The notes: generated from the sequence alone by a model not told the origin. Shown: positions 8,411-17,460, counted from the stretch's first letter. The stretch: DNA of 42,222 nucleotides from Terriglobia bacterium (GCA_020073285.1 JAIQFM010000011.1:1-42222), one strand, 5' to 3'. Numbers and translations are program-made.

Positions 8411-8824
8411 TCACCCGCACAAGCCGGCGAGCTTCTGTAGCACCATGGGCGGCGATGTCGGCTTGTGCACCACGCAGCATGCGCCCGCCGCCAGCGCCTC
8501 CTGAGCCACTGCGTCCGAGGCGTTCCCCGTCATCACCAGAAACTTCGCTTTCGACAACGACCGCGCCGCCCGGATCAGTTCCACACCTGTCATCGTCGGC
8601 AAGTGGTAATCGGTGATCACGCAATCGCAGCCCTTCGCGATAGCCTCCAGCGCCGGCACCGGATCCGGGAAGCACTGCACGTCGTATCCAGAGGTGGTCA
8701 GAATCGAATCCCAAATTTCCAGGATTCTCGGCTCGTCATCCACCACGACAATGCGTCGCCGAGCCGGCGAAGCCTGGGGTTGGCTTGAGCCACGACGCGT
8801 CCGGCTGGCTGGGGGTATGCTCAC
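8411..8824 (-). CDS. Single-domain response regulator (receiver only)
   Basis: CheY-like receiver that would accept a phosphate from a histidine kinase. The acidic pair is VVVDDEP, the phospho-acceptor Asp is in CVITDYHLP, the conserved Thr is in VMTGNA and the Lys is in VVHKPTS. No output domain follows, so it acts by protein contact or is part of a phosphorelay. The frame is open back to a TTG at 8881, but a GTG at 8822-8824 sits five bases after a TGAGG ribosome site and is preferred (137 residues). Its stop lies only 6 bases from the stop of the convergent DsbA-like gene. No kinase is adjacent. Confidence 0.88.
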   Translation of the reverse strand: MSIPPASRTRRGSSQPQASPARRRIVVVDDEPRILEIWDSILTTSGYDVQCFPDPVPALEAIAKGCDCVITDYHLPTMTGVELIRAARSLSKAKFLVMTGNASDAVAQEALAAGACCVVHKPTSPPMVLQKLAGLCG

Positions 8825-8993
8825 GCGGTCCTCATCCCGTGGAATTAAGGTAGTGGTATCACTATCTCCGTAGTGCGTCAATTAAAGTCTCGTAAACTCT
8901 CAGTCTGCGTCCCTATCTTCTGCTCGTTACCTCACGAAAAATAATAGTTCGTCTTTCTTGGTTTTTAATTCCTCACTTCTTAATTCTGACTTC

Positions 8994-9803
8994 TTAATTC
9001 TTACTTTCCGCCAGCTCCGGCGTCGCCGCCAGCAGCGACTGCGTGTACGGATGCGCCGCGCGCGTGGTCATCTGCTCCGTCGTCCCCACCTCGACGATCT
9101 TTCCGCGATACATCACCGCGATCCGCGTCGCCAGGTAACGTACCACCGGCATGGAGTGCGAGATGAACAGGTAGGTAAGCTTGAAGTCGCGCTGCAGTTG
9201 CGCCATCAGGTTGACGATCTGCGCCCCCACGCTGACGTCCAGCGCCGACACCGGTTCGTCGGCCACGATGAACCGAGGGCGTAGCGCCAGCGCCCGCGCA
9301 ATCCCGATCCTCTGCCGCTGTCCCCCGCTGAACTCGTGCGGATAGCGCTCCAGAGCCGATTCGTCCATGCCGACGGCCCGCAGCAACTCCGCCGGCGTGA
9401 GCGCCGCCGGCTCATCGCGGCCCATCCGCGCCCGGTGAATCTGCGCCGGTTCAGCCAGGACTTCCCGCACCTTCATGCGCGGGTCGAGCGAGCCGAACGG
9501 GTCCTGGAAGATGATCTGCATGTCGCGCCGCAGCCGGCGCATCTGGGTTGCGCTCGCCGACAGCACATCCACGCTCTCCGCGAAGCGCACCGCTCCCGAC
9601 GTCGGCTCAATGAGCCGTAGAATCACCCTGCCCAGCGTAGTTTTGCCGCTGCCCGACTCCCCCACCAGGCCCAGCGTTTCTCCCGCGTGAATGTCCAGCG
9701 ACACGTCGTCGAGCGCGCGCACCTCGCCCTTCGCGCCTCCGCCCCACGCGGATTCGCCGAGCGGAAAAATCTTGGTCACGTTGCGCACTTCAAGCAGCGG
9801 CAT
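8994..9803 (-). CDS. Oligopeptide/dipeptide ABC transporter ATPase, OppF/DppF-like
   Basis: Cytoplasmic ATPase subunit of a peptide (or nickel) ABC importer. It starts at [15 protein letters not shown], with Walker [15 protein letters not shown], the Q-loop in [14 protein letters not shown] (typical of OppF/DppF), signature [16 protein letters not shown], Walker [14 protein letters not shown] and the H-loop in FISHSMPVV, where the usual SHDL is SHSM. The C-terminal [10 protein letters not shown] matches the oligo_HPY tail. ATG 9803 is chosen: the longer in-frame extension to 9857 overlaps the zinc-ribbon gene. It is an orphan, with no permease or binding-protein gene nearby; they must be encoded elsewhere. 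Confidence 0.9.
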   Translation of the reverse strand: MPLLEVRNVTKIFPLGESAWGGGAKGEVRALDDVSLDIHAGETLGLVGESGSGKTTLGRVILRLIEPTSGAVRFAESVDVLSASATQMRRLRRDMQIIFQDPFGSLDPRMKVREVLAEPAQIHRARMGRDEPAALTPAELLRAVGMDESALERYPHEFSGGQRQRIGIARALALRPRFIVADEPVSALDVSVGAQIVNLMAQLQRDFKLTYLFISHSMPVVRYLATRIAVMYRGKIVEVGTTEQMTTRAAHPYTQSLLAATPELAESKN

Positions 9804-9831
9804 GGCGCCTGAGCCTATATCAAAATATCCG

Positions 9832-10020
9832 CTAGTTGAGCTGGTGTTTGGGATCAACCCAACTGAACACCAGCCATCGGGAACTGCACTGATTGCACCG
9901 TAATGGCCAGACCCGTATCAGCCATGACATGAGAACCTCTCTGAAATTGGCACGATGCGAACGCGCGATATCTGCGTTGTTGCAGGCTGGGCAATGCGCA
10001 TTCGGACGGAAGTATTGCAC
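9832..10020 (-). CDS. Small zinc-ribbon-like protein (62 aa)
   Basis: Two CxxC knuckles, HCPAC (Cys10, Cys13) and RCNQC (Cys42, Cys45), are separated by a basic helix-forming stretch, a layout expected for a four-cysteine zinc ribbon. The pattern CPxC...R.....VLMSW.[11 protein letters not shown]..RW resembles short zinc-ribbon proteins of acidobacteria that I recognise only in style. The frame opens at TTG 10047, but a good minus-strand promoter (TATAAT at 10050-10055) would start transcription near 10043, so the GTG at 10018-10020 is preferred. The gene ends 28 bases before the ABC ATPase and may be co-transcribed with it. Nucleic-acid binding is plausible but unproven. Confidence 0.6.
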   Translation of the reverse strand: MQYFRPNAHCPACNNADIARSHRANFREVLMSWLIRVWPLRCNQCSSRWLVFSWVDPKHQLN

Positions 10021-10049
10021 TGCGGATCCGCACTTGCTGTTCGGCAAAC

Positions 10050-10077
10050 ATTATAGCCACACACCTCATGGCCACAA
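10050..10077 (-). promoter_or_regulatory. Candidate sigma-70-type promoter for the zinc-ribbon/ABC ATPase genes
   Basis: On the minus strand TTGTGG (10072-10077) and TATAAT (10050-10055) are separated by 16 bases. The expected start of transcription is near 10043. Confidence 0.5.
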
Positions 10078-10150
10078 GGCCCCCTTCCGACTGTCCGCGA
10101 GGCTGGCTATGCGGGGCGCACGCTAGAGCGTGACGGTGGTCACTTACGCC

Positions 10151-10180
10151 GGTACCGAGATTCGCAAGAATTCAGGTACT
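10151..10180 (+). promoter_or_regulatory. Leader hairpin with GCAA tetraloop upstream of the HTH gene
   Basis: A 12-bp stem with two single-base bulges (G10159, A10174) closed by a GCAA (GNRA) tetraloop at 10164-10167. It ends 7 bases before the GGAGGG ribosome site region of the HTH gene, so it could modulate translation. No T-run follows, so it is not an intrinsic terminator. Confidence 0.45.
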
Positions 10181-10199
10181 CCAGCTAGCGGAGGGTCAT

Positions 10200-10430
10200 A
10201 TGCCTGCATCCATGCGATGTCCCTCGTGCGGGGCCACTCTGGCCACGGTCTTTCAGCCGCTGAATTCGTGGAAAGAAATCGCCGCTTACACGGGTCGAGG
10301 TGTGCGCACGGTGCAGCGCTGGGAACATCAGGGCCTGCCCGTGCATCGTCCCAAGGGCAAGGAGCGCAGCGCCGTCCTGGCTTTTCCCGAAGAGATCAGT
10401 CAATGGCTGCATGGCACACCGCAGCGATGA
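10200..10430 (+). CDS. Small helix-turn-helix DNA-binding protein
   Basis: A 76-residue putative regulator. It begins with a CPSC knuckle (Cys7, Cys10), followed by SWKEIAAYTGRGVRTVQRWEHQGLPVHR, a MerR/excisionase-type helix-turn-helix, and ends with a short helix (PEEISQWLHG). This domain is common in acidobacteria, often at the N-terminus of larger proteins; here it stands alone. The ATG follows a strong GCGGAGGG ribosome site four bases upstream, which fixes the start. The target is unknown; it may control itself through the hairpin leader or a neighbouring gene. Confidence 0.8.
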   Translation: MPASMRCPSCGATLATVFQPLNSWKEIAAYTGRGVRTVQRWEHQGLPVHRPKGKERSAVLAFPEEISQWLHGTPQR

Positions 10431-10844
10431 TCCGACCGTTTTGACAACGCTGGTTTCCCAGGTCTGAACCCTGAACCATGAGGTCGTGCGCTGCTCACGC
10501 CTTGGAGCGCAGGAGTTCGTCGCTGGGTTTGCTGGAGTGTAAACGAACGTCGCAAAACAAGACCATCGCCAATTGAGATTGCTAGGTGGAAGAGCGGTTC
10601 CACTCATCCGTGTAGCCGCATGTCCTACGGTGGAAGCACCGGACTTTAGTCCGGTGAATCGGGCTCCCTCAATGCGGGCTTCAGCCCTGGTTAGGTCACC
10701 TGTGGAGTGCTAGCTGATGGTTGGCAGTTAGGCCCCGAGCTACCGACTACGGACTACTGACTACCCAGCTACCAACTACCAGCCGCCAAGTTCCACGATG
10801 TAGTAAACTGCGCCCAATCGTCTGCGGGGAAAGCGAGAAGAACG
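10431..10844. other. Gene-free stretch with palindrome and heptamer array
   Basis: No convincing gene. It holds the palindrome ACCGGACT/AGTCCGGT (about 10630-10650), a second GGGCTTCAGCCC-type hairpin near 10677-10690, and from about 10713 to 10790 a degenerate heptamer array (units such as CGACTAC, GGACTAC, TGACTAC) that ends just before rpe. Confidence 0.5.
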
Positions 10845-11534
10845 GTGATCGAGCTGGCGCCTTCGATATTGTCGGCTGATTTTGCCCACCTGGCGGACCA
10901 GGTCCACGCGGCGGCCCAGGGCGGCGGGTCGCTGCTGCACGTGGACGTGATGGACGGACACTTCGTGCCCAATATCACCATCGGGCCGCCGGTGGTGAAG
11001 GCGTTGCGCAAAGTCACCGAGTTGCCGCTGGATTGTCACCTGATGATCGAGAACCCGGACCAGTACATCGGCGCCTTCGCGGACGCCGGGGCGGACTGGA
11101 TCTCGGTCCACCAGGAAGAGTGCGTGCACCTGAACCGGACCCTGAACTTGATCAAGTCGCACGGCTGCCGCGCCGGCGTGGTGATCAACCCCGCGACCCC
11201 GGTGGCCACCCTTTGCGAGGTGCTCGACCTCGTGGACTTCGTGTTGGTGATGTCGGTGAACCCCGGGTTCGGCGGACAGAAGTTCATCCCGGCTTCGCTG
11301 CACAAGATCGCGCGCCTGGCGGCCATGCGGACCGAACGCAACCTGGGCTACCGCATCGAGGTGGACGGCGGGGTCGCCCTGGACACGGTGCAGCAAGTGG
11401 TGCGCGCCGGGGCGGAGATTCTGGTGGCGGGCAACGCCGTGTTCGGCTCGGGCGACAGGAAGGGCAACGACATCAAGAGCAACGCGGAAGCGCTGCTCAA
11501 GGCGGCCACCGAAGCCACCCTGCAAAAAGTGTAG
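10845..11534 (+). CDS. rpe: Ribulose-phosphate 3-epimerase
   Basis: Interconverts D-ribulose 5-phosphate and D-xylulose 5-phosphate in the pentose phosphate pathway; cytoplasmic TIM barrel. The family signatures are all present: [12 protein letters not shown] at the start, [19 protein letters not shown] (metal-binding His and catalytic Asp), [25 protein letters not shown], the second catalytic Asp in IEVDGGV and the phosphate-binding AGNAVFG. Length is 229 residues, normal for the family. The GTG start follows an AGAAG ribosome site. A strong hairpin lies directly after the stop. Confidence 0.97.
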   Translation: MIELAPSILSADFAHLADQVHAAAQGGGSLLHVDVMDGHFVPNITIGPPVVKALRKVTELPLDCHLMIENPDQYIGAFADAGADWISVHQEECVHLNRTLNLIKSHGCRAGVVINPATPVATLCEVLDLVDFVLVMSVNPGFGGQKFIPASLHKIARLAAMRTERNLGYRIEVDGGVALDTVQQVVRAGAEILVAGNAVFGSGDRKGNDIKSNAEALLKAATEATLQKV

Positions 11535-11535
11535 A

Positions 11536-11577
11536 GAGGCGGAAGCGCCGGGCTTCAGCCCGGCGAAAACGCGCCTC
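11536..11577 (+). terminator. Strong GC hairpin after rpe
   Basis: A 9-bp perfect stem CGCCGGGCT/AGCCCGGCG (11546-11565) nested inside outer GAGGCG/CGCCTC arms, beginning 2 bases after the rpe stop. There is no clean T-run, so terminator activity is uncertain; it may equally be a member of the intergenic hairpin family. Confidence 0.45.
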
Positions 11578-11579
11578 CG

Positions 11580-12165
11580 TTATTTGTCATTCCGAGCGGC
11601 CTCGGTAGGTCACGGCCTCAGCCGTGATCGAGGCGCGAAGCGCCGAAGCCCCGAGGAATCTGGTTTCGATTCTCAATATCTGTAGGCCCCGGCGCCCTCG
11701 CCGGGGCCGCGCTTTCCTCGCCCAAACTCTCGACGCCGCGGGCGCCCTCGCCCGCAGCTACCAACCCCCGACCGAACCCGGACCCAAGGGCCGGATTCGC
11801 AATCGGTTGTCCGCCTGTCGCTGTTCAGGAGAGTCGCGAAGCGACAGTTCATAGCCCGGGGACGTAAGTCCCGGGACAGCTCACCCAAAATTCTCCGAGT
11901 CCCGCAGGGACGGCAGAACCCAGCGCGGCTCGTGAGTGCCGGGAATCAATGCCGCAGCACACGAGAGTCCCGCAGGGACGGCAGAATCCAGCCCGGAACG
12001 TAAGAGTCTGTAAGAGACCTGCTCTGTCATGATTGCCGGTGCCACGAAACCGCGACATCGCAGCCCCAGCGGGGCGATTGACAATAGCCCACCGCTTCAG
12101 CGGCGGGTCATCGCGGAAAAGATCGTCAAGTGCCGTAGGCACGACTGAAATCCTCACACCCTTCT
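11580..12165. repeat. Dense cluster of palindromic intergenic repeats
   Basis: About 590 bases without a gene. In order: a GTCATTCCGAGC...CGAGGAATCTG element (11586-11656); two hairpins built on GGCGCCCTCGCC and GGGCGCCCTCGCCC (11683-11762); a TGTCGCT...AGCGACA hairpin (11816-11847); CCCGGGGACGTAAGTCCCGGG (11857-11877); two copies of GTCCCGCAGGGACGGCAGAA (near 11898 and 11964); a CCCCAGCGGGG palindrome (12062-12073); and an imperfect CCGC...GCGG hairpin (12091-12107). Relatives occur at 4257-4335, 26690-26750 and 30866-30945. Confidence 0.65.
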
Positions 12166-12261
12166 TGCATGGAATCGGGCTTATACTCTCGCCATCTTCA
12201 TCCTAGAAAGCGAGCCGGAACCGGGGATCAATCGGTCCGAATGTCCCTGCCCAAGGTGACC

Positions 12262-15200
12262 ATGAATCCGCTGGAAATCTATCTCAAGGACCTTTACGAA
12301 ATTCGCTCTTCCGGGGAAGCAACCGACGAAACCTCGTATTACCCTGCACTTCGTACGCTGCTGAACAACGTCGGCGCTCACCTCAAGCCCAAGGTGCGCT
12401 GCGTCATCAACATCAAGAACCGCGGCGCGGGACTACCTGACGGCGGACTTTTCACCCAAGATCAGTTTCAGAAACTGCCTGAAGACGGACAGCCGCTTCA
12501 GGGCCAAATTCCCGCCCGTGGCGCAATCGAGGTCAAGTCCACCAAGGATGACGCGTGGCTCACGGCGGATAGTCGGCAGGTATCAAGGTACTGGAACAGA
12601 TACAGCCAAGTGCTGGTGACGAACTACCGAGATTTCCTTCTTGTGGGTCGTGACAAGGAAGGCAATGCCGTCAAACTGGAGTCGTATCGGCTCGCAACGG
12701 ACGAAAAATCCTTCTGGGGACGGTCGGCCCGCCACCGGAAAACCAGCGACGGCGATGCTGGTCGGTTCGCGGAATTCCTGAAACGGGTAATGCTTTCCAC
12801 CGCCACCCTCACCAAACCAAAGGATGTTGCTTGGGTGTTGGCGTCCTACGCCCGCGATGCCAAATTGCGCCTCGACCAACTTCAGAACTTGGCCGCCATG
12901 GGGACAATACGCGAAGCCCTTGAACAGGCGTTGGGGCTGAAGTTCAGCGACCCCAGATCGAAGAAGCGGGAGGACCGGGAAAAGGGCGAACATTTTTTCC
13001 GGTCAAGCATCATTCAGACCCTGTTTTACGGCATGTTCTCGGCTTGGGTGTTGTGGAGCAAGAAACGTTTACTCTCGACTAAGCCAAAGTTCTCGTGGCG
13101 CGAAGAGGCGTGGGCGCTACGCGTGCCCGTGATCCGCGTCCTGTTCAACCAGTTCGCGATGGCGACGGCCACGGATTCGGATGGGATGGCCGACATAGTC
13201 GAAGTGTTGGACTGGGCGCAGGCCGCGCTCAATCGGGTTGACCACAACGAGTTCTTCAAGGTTTTTGAGGAACAACATGCGGTGCAATATTTTTACGAGC
13301 CTTTCTTGGAAGCGTTCGACCCGGAACTTCGCAAGCAGCTTGGGGTGTGGTACACGCCGTCCGAAGTGGTGGAATACATGGTCGCTCGCACCGACCAGGT
13401 GCTCCGCGACGAACTCGGGGTCAGCGATGGTTTCGCTGCCAGCAATGTCTACGTCCTGGACCCATGCTGCGGCACCGGCGCTTACCTGATCGAAGTGCTC
13501 AGAACCATAGAAGCTACGCTTAAAGCAAAGAGCGGCGATGCGCTGATTCCACATTACGTGAAACACGCCGCGCTGGAGCGCTTATTCGGCTTTGAGATTC
13601 TTCCCGCTCCCTTCGTTATCTCGCACCTGCAGATGGGTTTAGTGCTTGAGGAACTTGAGGCACCACTGAATCCGGTCGCCAACGAACGAGCCCGGATATA
13701 TCTGACCAATTCACTGACTGGCTGGGAACCGCCTACCGGCCCCAAGCAACGGCTGATGTTCCATGAGATGGAAGAGGAACGCGATGCCGCTGACAACGTG
13801 AAACAGCACGTGGAAATCCTGGTGATCATTGGCAACCCGCCATACAACGGCTTCGCGGGCGTGGGTATGGAGGAGGAGCACGCTCTGACGGAAGCCTACC
13901 GCAGCGTTAAGCAGGCGCCAACACCACAGGGCCAAGGCTTGAATGACCTCTACGTTAGATTCTTCCGCATCGCGGAGCGCAAGATTGTCGAGGGCACCCA
14001 TTCAGGCATCGTGTGTTTCATCTCAAACTATTCCTGGCTCGATGGGCTATCGCACACGGGTATGCGGGAGCGTTACTTGGAGATCTTTGACAAAATCTGG
14101 ATTGATAGCCTCAACGGCGACAAGTACAAGACCGGCAAGCTCACGCCCGACGGGCAGCCCGATCCCAGCGTTTTCTCTACTGACTCTAATCCTGAAGGTA
14201 TCCAAGTCGGCACGGCCGTTGCCCTGCTCGTGCGCAAAGCCGAGCACCAGTCGGCAAATGCCGTCCAGTTCCGGCACCTCTGGGGCAAGACCAAGCGCAC
14301 CCAACTGCTTGCCTCGCCGGGCCAGTATGAAACGTTCACGCCCGGCCTCGGCTTGGGCCTTTCGCTCATGCCGGGTCAAGTCGCCACAAGTTACCTAGCT
14401 TGGCCGTTGCTGCCGGAACTATTTCCGGTTTCCTTCCCGGGTGTAAAGACAAGCCGCGATGACGTAGTGGTGGACATTGACCGCGACCGACTCGCGCAGC
14501 GTATGCAAAATTACTTCAGCCCGGAGATCAGCCACGAGGAAATGCTCCGCATTGCACCGGGCGCGATGACCAGTACAAACCGATTTCAAGCGCAAGCCGT
14601 CCGCAACCAACTTCTCAAGCGGGGCTTCAAGCCAGACTCGATTGTCCGCTACTGCTACCGGCCTTTTGACGTGCGCTGGCTCTACTGGGAACCGGAGACG
14701 AAACTGCTTGATGAAAAGCGAGCGGAATACTTCCAGCAGGTATGCGACAGAAATGTATTTCTGTTTACGACCGGTAGGACGCGCAAGAACCTAATTGAAC
14801 CAGGTGTACCGATGCGCGTTTTGAATGACCTTAATTACATGGATAGCGGTGCGCGTGGATTTCCGCTGTATATCTGTACTGACGCTCATTCGTTGCTTGA
14901 AGAACGTGGTGTCTCCCAGAACATTAGCAACGGTGCGGCCAGTTACATCGCGAATATCAAAGCCAGCGAGGAAGAATTGTTCTACCACACGCTAGCTATC
15001 CTCCACGCGCCGACCTACCGCGCTGACAACGGCGGCGCGTTGCGCCAAAATTGGCCGCGTGTGCCCCTGCCGGACTCCCGGAAAGTGTTGCTCGTATCGG
15101 CCGCGCTTGGGCGACAGGTGGCCGCTTTGTTGGACACCGAGACTGAGCAGCCAGAAGCCGTCAAGGCTCTTGGGCGTTCCGAAGTCAACGACATCGCCGT

Positions 15201-15621
15201 CTTCTCGCTGAAGCCCGACCACAAGCTGAATGAGGCAACCGATTTTGAACTGACAGCCGGTTGGGGGCATGCTGGCAAGGATGGCGCGACGATGCCCGGC
15301 AAGGGCAAGGTGGTTGAGCGAGCGGCAGCGGAGAACGCTCCGTTTGGCAAAACGACCTATGACATCTACCTCAATGACCGTGCCTACTGGAAAAACATCC
15401 CCCCTAGGGTGTGGGAGTACACCATCGGCGGCTACCAGGTCATCAAGAAATGGCTGAGTTACCGCGAGAGCAAACTGCTGGGCCGACCGATAACGCCCGA
15501 TGAGGCGCGGTACGTTTCTGACATGGCACGACGCATCGCCGCTCTCTGCCTCCTGCAACCACAGCTCGACTCCAACTACACGGCCGTCAAGGCGAACTTG
15601 TACGCATGGCCGCACGCGTGA
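12262..15621 (+). CDS. Single-polypeptide restriction-modification enzyme (PD-(D/E)XK nuclease + N6-adenine methyltransferase + ISP-type specificity domain)
   Basis: A 1119-residue protein predicted to methylate adenine in a recognition sequence and to cut unmodified DNA. The N-terminus has a nuclease-like core with Asp60 in LPDGGLF and Glu90/Lys92 in GAIEVKST. The central methyltransferase has motif I VLDPCCGTGAYLIEV (Asp400) and catalytic NPPYNG (Asn525). The C-terminal third ends with RVWEYTIGGYQVIKKWLSYRE, typical of the type ISP/LlaBIII specificity region. No helicase motifs were seen between nuclease and methyltransferase, unlike true ISP enzymes, so it looks more like a type IIG enzyme. 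The ATG at 12262 follows AAGGTGACC; ATG 12241 is also possible. It is bounded by a repeat cluster and an AT-richer gap and has no partner gene, consistent with horizontal transfer. Confidence 0.85.
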   Translation: MNPLEIYLKDLYEIRSSGEATDETSYYPALRTLLNNVGAHLKPKVRCVINIKNRGAGLPDGGLFTQDQFQKLPEDGQPLQGQIPARGAIEVKSTKDDAWLTADSRQVSRYWNRYSQVLVTNYRDFLLVGRDKEGNAVKLESYRLATDEKSFWGRSARHRKTSDGDAGRFAEFLKRVMLSTATLTKPKDVAWVLASYARDAKLRLDQLQNLAAMGTIREALEQALGLKFSDPRSKKREDREKGEHFFRSSIIQTLFYGMFSAWVLWSKKRLLSTKPKFSWREEAWALRVPVIRVLFNQFAMATATDSDGMADIVEVLDWAQAALNRVDHNEFFKVFEEQHAVQYFYEPFLEAFDPELRKQLGVWYTPSEVVEYMVARTDQVLRDELGVSDGFAASNVYVLDPCCGTGAYLIEVLRTIEATLKAKSGDALIPHYVKHAALERLFGFEILPAPFVISHLQMGLVLEELEAPLNPVANERARIYLTNSLTGWEPPTGPKQRLMFHEMEEERDAADNVKQHVEILVIIGNPPYNGFAGVGMEEEHALTEAYRSVKQAPTPQGQGLNDLYVRFFRIAERKIVEGTHSGIVCFISNYSWLDGLSHTGMRERYLEIFDKIWIDSLNGDKYKTGKLTPDGQPDPSVFSTDSNPEGIQVGTAVALLVRKAEHQSANAVQFRHLWGKTKRTQLLASPGQYETFTPGLGLGLSLMPGQVATSYLAWPLLPELFPVSFPGVKTSRDDVVVDIDRDRLAQRMQNYFSPEISHEEMLRIAPGAMTSTNRFQAQAVRNQLLKRGFKPDSIVRYCYRPFDVRWLYWEPETKLLDEKRAEYFQQVCDRNVFLFTTGRTRKNLIEPGVPMRVLNDLNYMDSGARGFPLYICTDAHSLLEERGVSQNISNGAASYIANIKASEEELFYHTLAILHAPTYRADNGGALRQNWPRVPLPDSRKVLLVSAALGRQVAALLDTETEQPEAVKALGRSEVNDIAVFSLKPDHKLNEATDFELTAGWGHAGKDGATMPGKGKVVERAAAENAPFGKTTYDIYLNDRAYWKNIPPRVWEYTIGGYQVIKKWLSYRESKLLGRPITPDEARYVSDMARRIAALCLLQPQLDSNYTAVKANLYAWPHA

Positions 15622-15954
15622 AAAGTGGCCAACTCGCAACCCAACCCTTGACACCCGTCGTATAATTTAAGCAGCTCAAATCGAGCACGCAGCCGCCGAT
15701 AACTACAACGTTATCTGCGGCTTATGTGTTCTTTGACAACCAATTCCCCAGTTACTGGCCAGTATCCGGCCAGTATCCGGAACGTAAGTTGCTGATTCCA
15801 CTTAGGGGGTGGGGGAGGGGGGTATGCAACTAAGGTTTACCCAATGATTAACCTCGTCTCTCACTCAAAATGCGCGCCACCCTCGATCTCCTGTAAACTT
15901 GTAGTGCCGTTTTCCGCTCCAAAGTCTCGGTTTTCAGAGGTACTGAGGTAGGGC
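15622..15954. other. Gap between restriction-modification gene and bamD
   Basis: No gene. It contains TTGACA (15649-15654) and TATAAT (15661-15666) only about 7 bases apart, too close for one promoter. It also holds a strong hairpin (15691-15722), an 11-bp tandem duplication CCAGTATCCGG at 15759-15780, and a G-rich run of three tracts (15805-15822). Confidence 0.5.
15691..15722. terminator. 13-bp stem-loop downstream of the restriction-modification gene
   Basis: AGCCGCCGATAAC pairs with GTTATCTGCGGCT with a single mismatch around the loop TACAAC. It lies 70 bases past the stop codon and is followed by a weakly T-rich stretch. Terminator role is likely but not certain. Confidence 0.45.
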
Positions 15955-17382
15955 ATGTTCCGACGTTTTCTTTCATTTCTCTTGCTGGCGCTGATGGTGC
16001 TCGCGCTGGCGGGCTGCCACAACAAGAAAGTTACCAACCCGCTGGCCGACGTCGGCTCCAAGCAGCCGGACAAGGTGTTGTTCGACCGTGCCATGGATCA
16101 GATGAAGCACAACCACATGGACCAGGCGCGGATCATTTTGCAGACCCTGATCAACACTTACCCGGATTCGGAGTACATCGCGCGCGCCAAGCTGGCGGTA
16201 GGCGATTCCTGGTACGCCGAAGGCGGGTCGGCGGCCTTGGCCCAGGCGGAGAACGAGTACAAGGACTTCGAAACCTTCTTCCCCAATATGCCGGAAGCGG
16301 CCGAAGCGCAGTTGAAGATCGCCAACATCCATTATCGGCAGATGGAGAAGCCCGACCGCGACTTCACCCACGCCATGCGCGCCGAGGAGGAGTACCGCAA
16401 CCTGGTCCAGCAGTATCCCGACAGCAAGCTGGTGCCGGAGGCTAAAGGGCGCTTGCTCGAGGTGCAGGAGGTGCTGGCGGAGCGCGAGTTCCGCATCGGA
16501 CGGTTCTATTTCATGCGCGAGTCGTGGGCGGCGGCGGTGGCTCGGCTGCAGACCGTCGCCGACGAGTATCCGCTCTACAGCGGCGCCGACGAGGCGCTGT
16601 ACCTGTTGGGCAGCGCCTTCGAGCGCCAGATTGACCTTATTCGCGCGGCAAAATTCGATGAGGTGGTGAAAGGAAAGTTGATCGCGGGATTCAGCGACAA
16701 GGCCGCCGCTGCGTACGCGCGCATCATCACCCGCTACCCGGTGACCAACCGCGCCGGCGACGCCCGCAAGCGGCTGGAGGCGCTGCACCGGCCGGTTCCC
16801 ACGGCGACGCCGGAGATGATCGCGCAGAACAAGAAGGAAGAAGAAAGCCGGCGGGAACTGGGACACTGGGGCAAGCTCAAGTTGAACCTGCATCGCGGCC
16901 CCGACACCTCGCTGGCGGCGCGGGCGGGCGAGCCGACGCTAGTGGATCCGACGCCGACCAACGCACCCGACATCGTCAAAGCGAATGTGGCGGCCTATGC
17001 CGCTGCCGCCGGCAAGTCGACGGCGGGAACCGGCAGCGTCAGCGTGGAAGCGGTGAAGGCCGGCGCACCGCCGCCCAATCAGCCTGTGCCGCGCAGCGAC
17101 GCGGCGACGGCGGAAAATGCCGGCGACACCAGCGTCCCGGTGCTGAGACCGATCAAGCCGGCGGACAGCGCCGAATCGGCGGCGAGCTCGGCGTCCGCAC
17201 CGGCGACGCCTCCAGCCCAAATCAACGAAGCGGCCGGGGAGCAGCAGGACGCGGCCAAGCCGGCCGATTCCAGTTCTTCAACGGCTGCCTCGGCTCCGGC
17301 CAGCACTGCGAACGACAAGAAAACGTCGTCGACGAGCAAGAAGAAAAAAAAGAAGGGGCTGGGAAGGCTGAATCCGTTCTAG
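15955..17382 (+). CDS. bamD: Outer membrane assembly lipoprotein BamD-like
   Basis: Periplasmic lipoprotein of the BAM complex that folds outer-membrane beta-barrels. The signal peptide ends in lipobox LALAGC (Cys21). Residues about 35-280 form TPR-like helical repeats of the BamD/YfiO type (DRAMDQMKHNHMDQARIILQ, LINTYPDSEYIARAKLAVGDSWY, LVQQYPDSKLVPEAKGRL). From about residue 290 a long Ala/Pro/Ser/Thr-rich, probably disordered tail ends in a lysine run (KKKKKK) and GLGRLNPF; this extension is not part of E. coli BamD and makes the protein 475 residues. The ATG is preceded by GAGGTAGGG. Confidence 0.88.
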   Translation: MFRRFLSFLLLALMVLALAGCHNKKVTNPLADVGSKQPDKVLFDRAMDQMKHNHMDQARIILQTLINTYPDSEYIARAKLAVGDSWYAEGGSAALAQAENEYKDFETFFPNMPEAAEAQLKIANIHYRQMEKPDRDFTHAMRAEEEYRNLVQQYPDSKLVPEAKGRLLEVQEVLAEREFRIGRFYFMRESWAAAVARLQTVADEYPLYSGADEALYLLGSAFERQIDLIRAAKFDEVVKGKLIAGFSDKAAAAYARIITRYPVTNRAGDARKRLEALHRPVPTATPEMIAQNKKEEESRRELGHWGKLKLNLHRGPDTSLAARAGEPTLVDPTPTNAPDIVKANVAAYAAAAGKSTAGTGSVSVEAVKAGAPPPNQPVPRSDAATAENAGDTSVPVLRPIKPADSAESAASSASAPATPPAQINEAAGEQQDAAKPADSSSSTAASAPASTANDKKTSSTSKKKKKKGLGRLNPF

Positions 17383-17425
17383 GCTTTAGGCTGTGGAGTG
17401 AATATGCGTGAGGGCGATCGACACG

Positions 17426-17460
17426 GTCGCCCGAAGCCCGAAGCCCGAAAGCCTGAATGG
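17426..17460. repeat. Heptamer repeat, unit GCCCGAA
   Basis: Three consecutive GCCCGAA-like units between bamD and the next gene, the same unit as at 4755-4797. Confidence 0.5.

Noticed and set aside
10130-10444. ORF overlapping the HTH gene in another frame
   Set aside because: Shadow of the HTH gene and its leader; composition is biased and no ribosome site exists.
12165-12187. TTGCAT and TATACT as promoter of the restriction-modification gene
   Set aside because: Spacer of only 11 bases; the -10 box may be used with another -35 but none was convincing.
15649-15666. TTGACA followed by TATAAT in the gap before bamD
   Set aside because: Only about 7 bases separate the two boxes, far short of the 16-18 needed for a sigma-70 promoter.
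15805-15822. G-quadruplex candidate (three long G tracts)
   Set aside because: Only three separate tracts; a fourth GGG tract with a loop is lacking, so a standard quadruplex is not supported.
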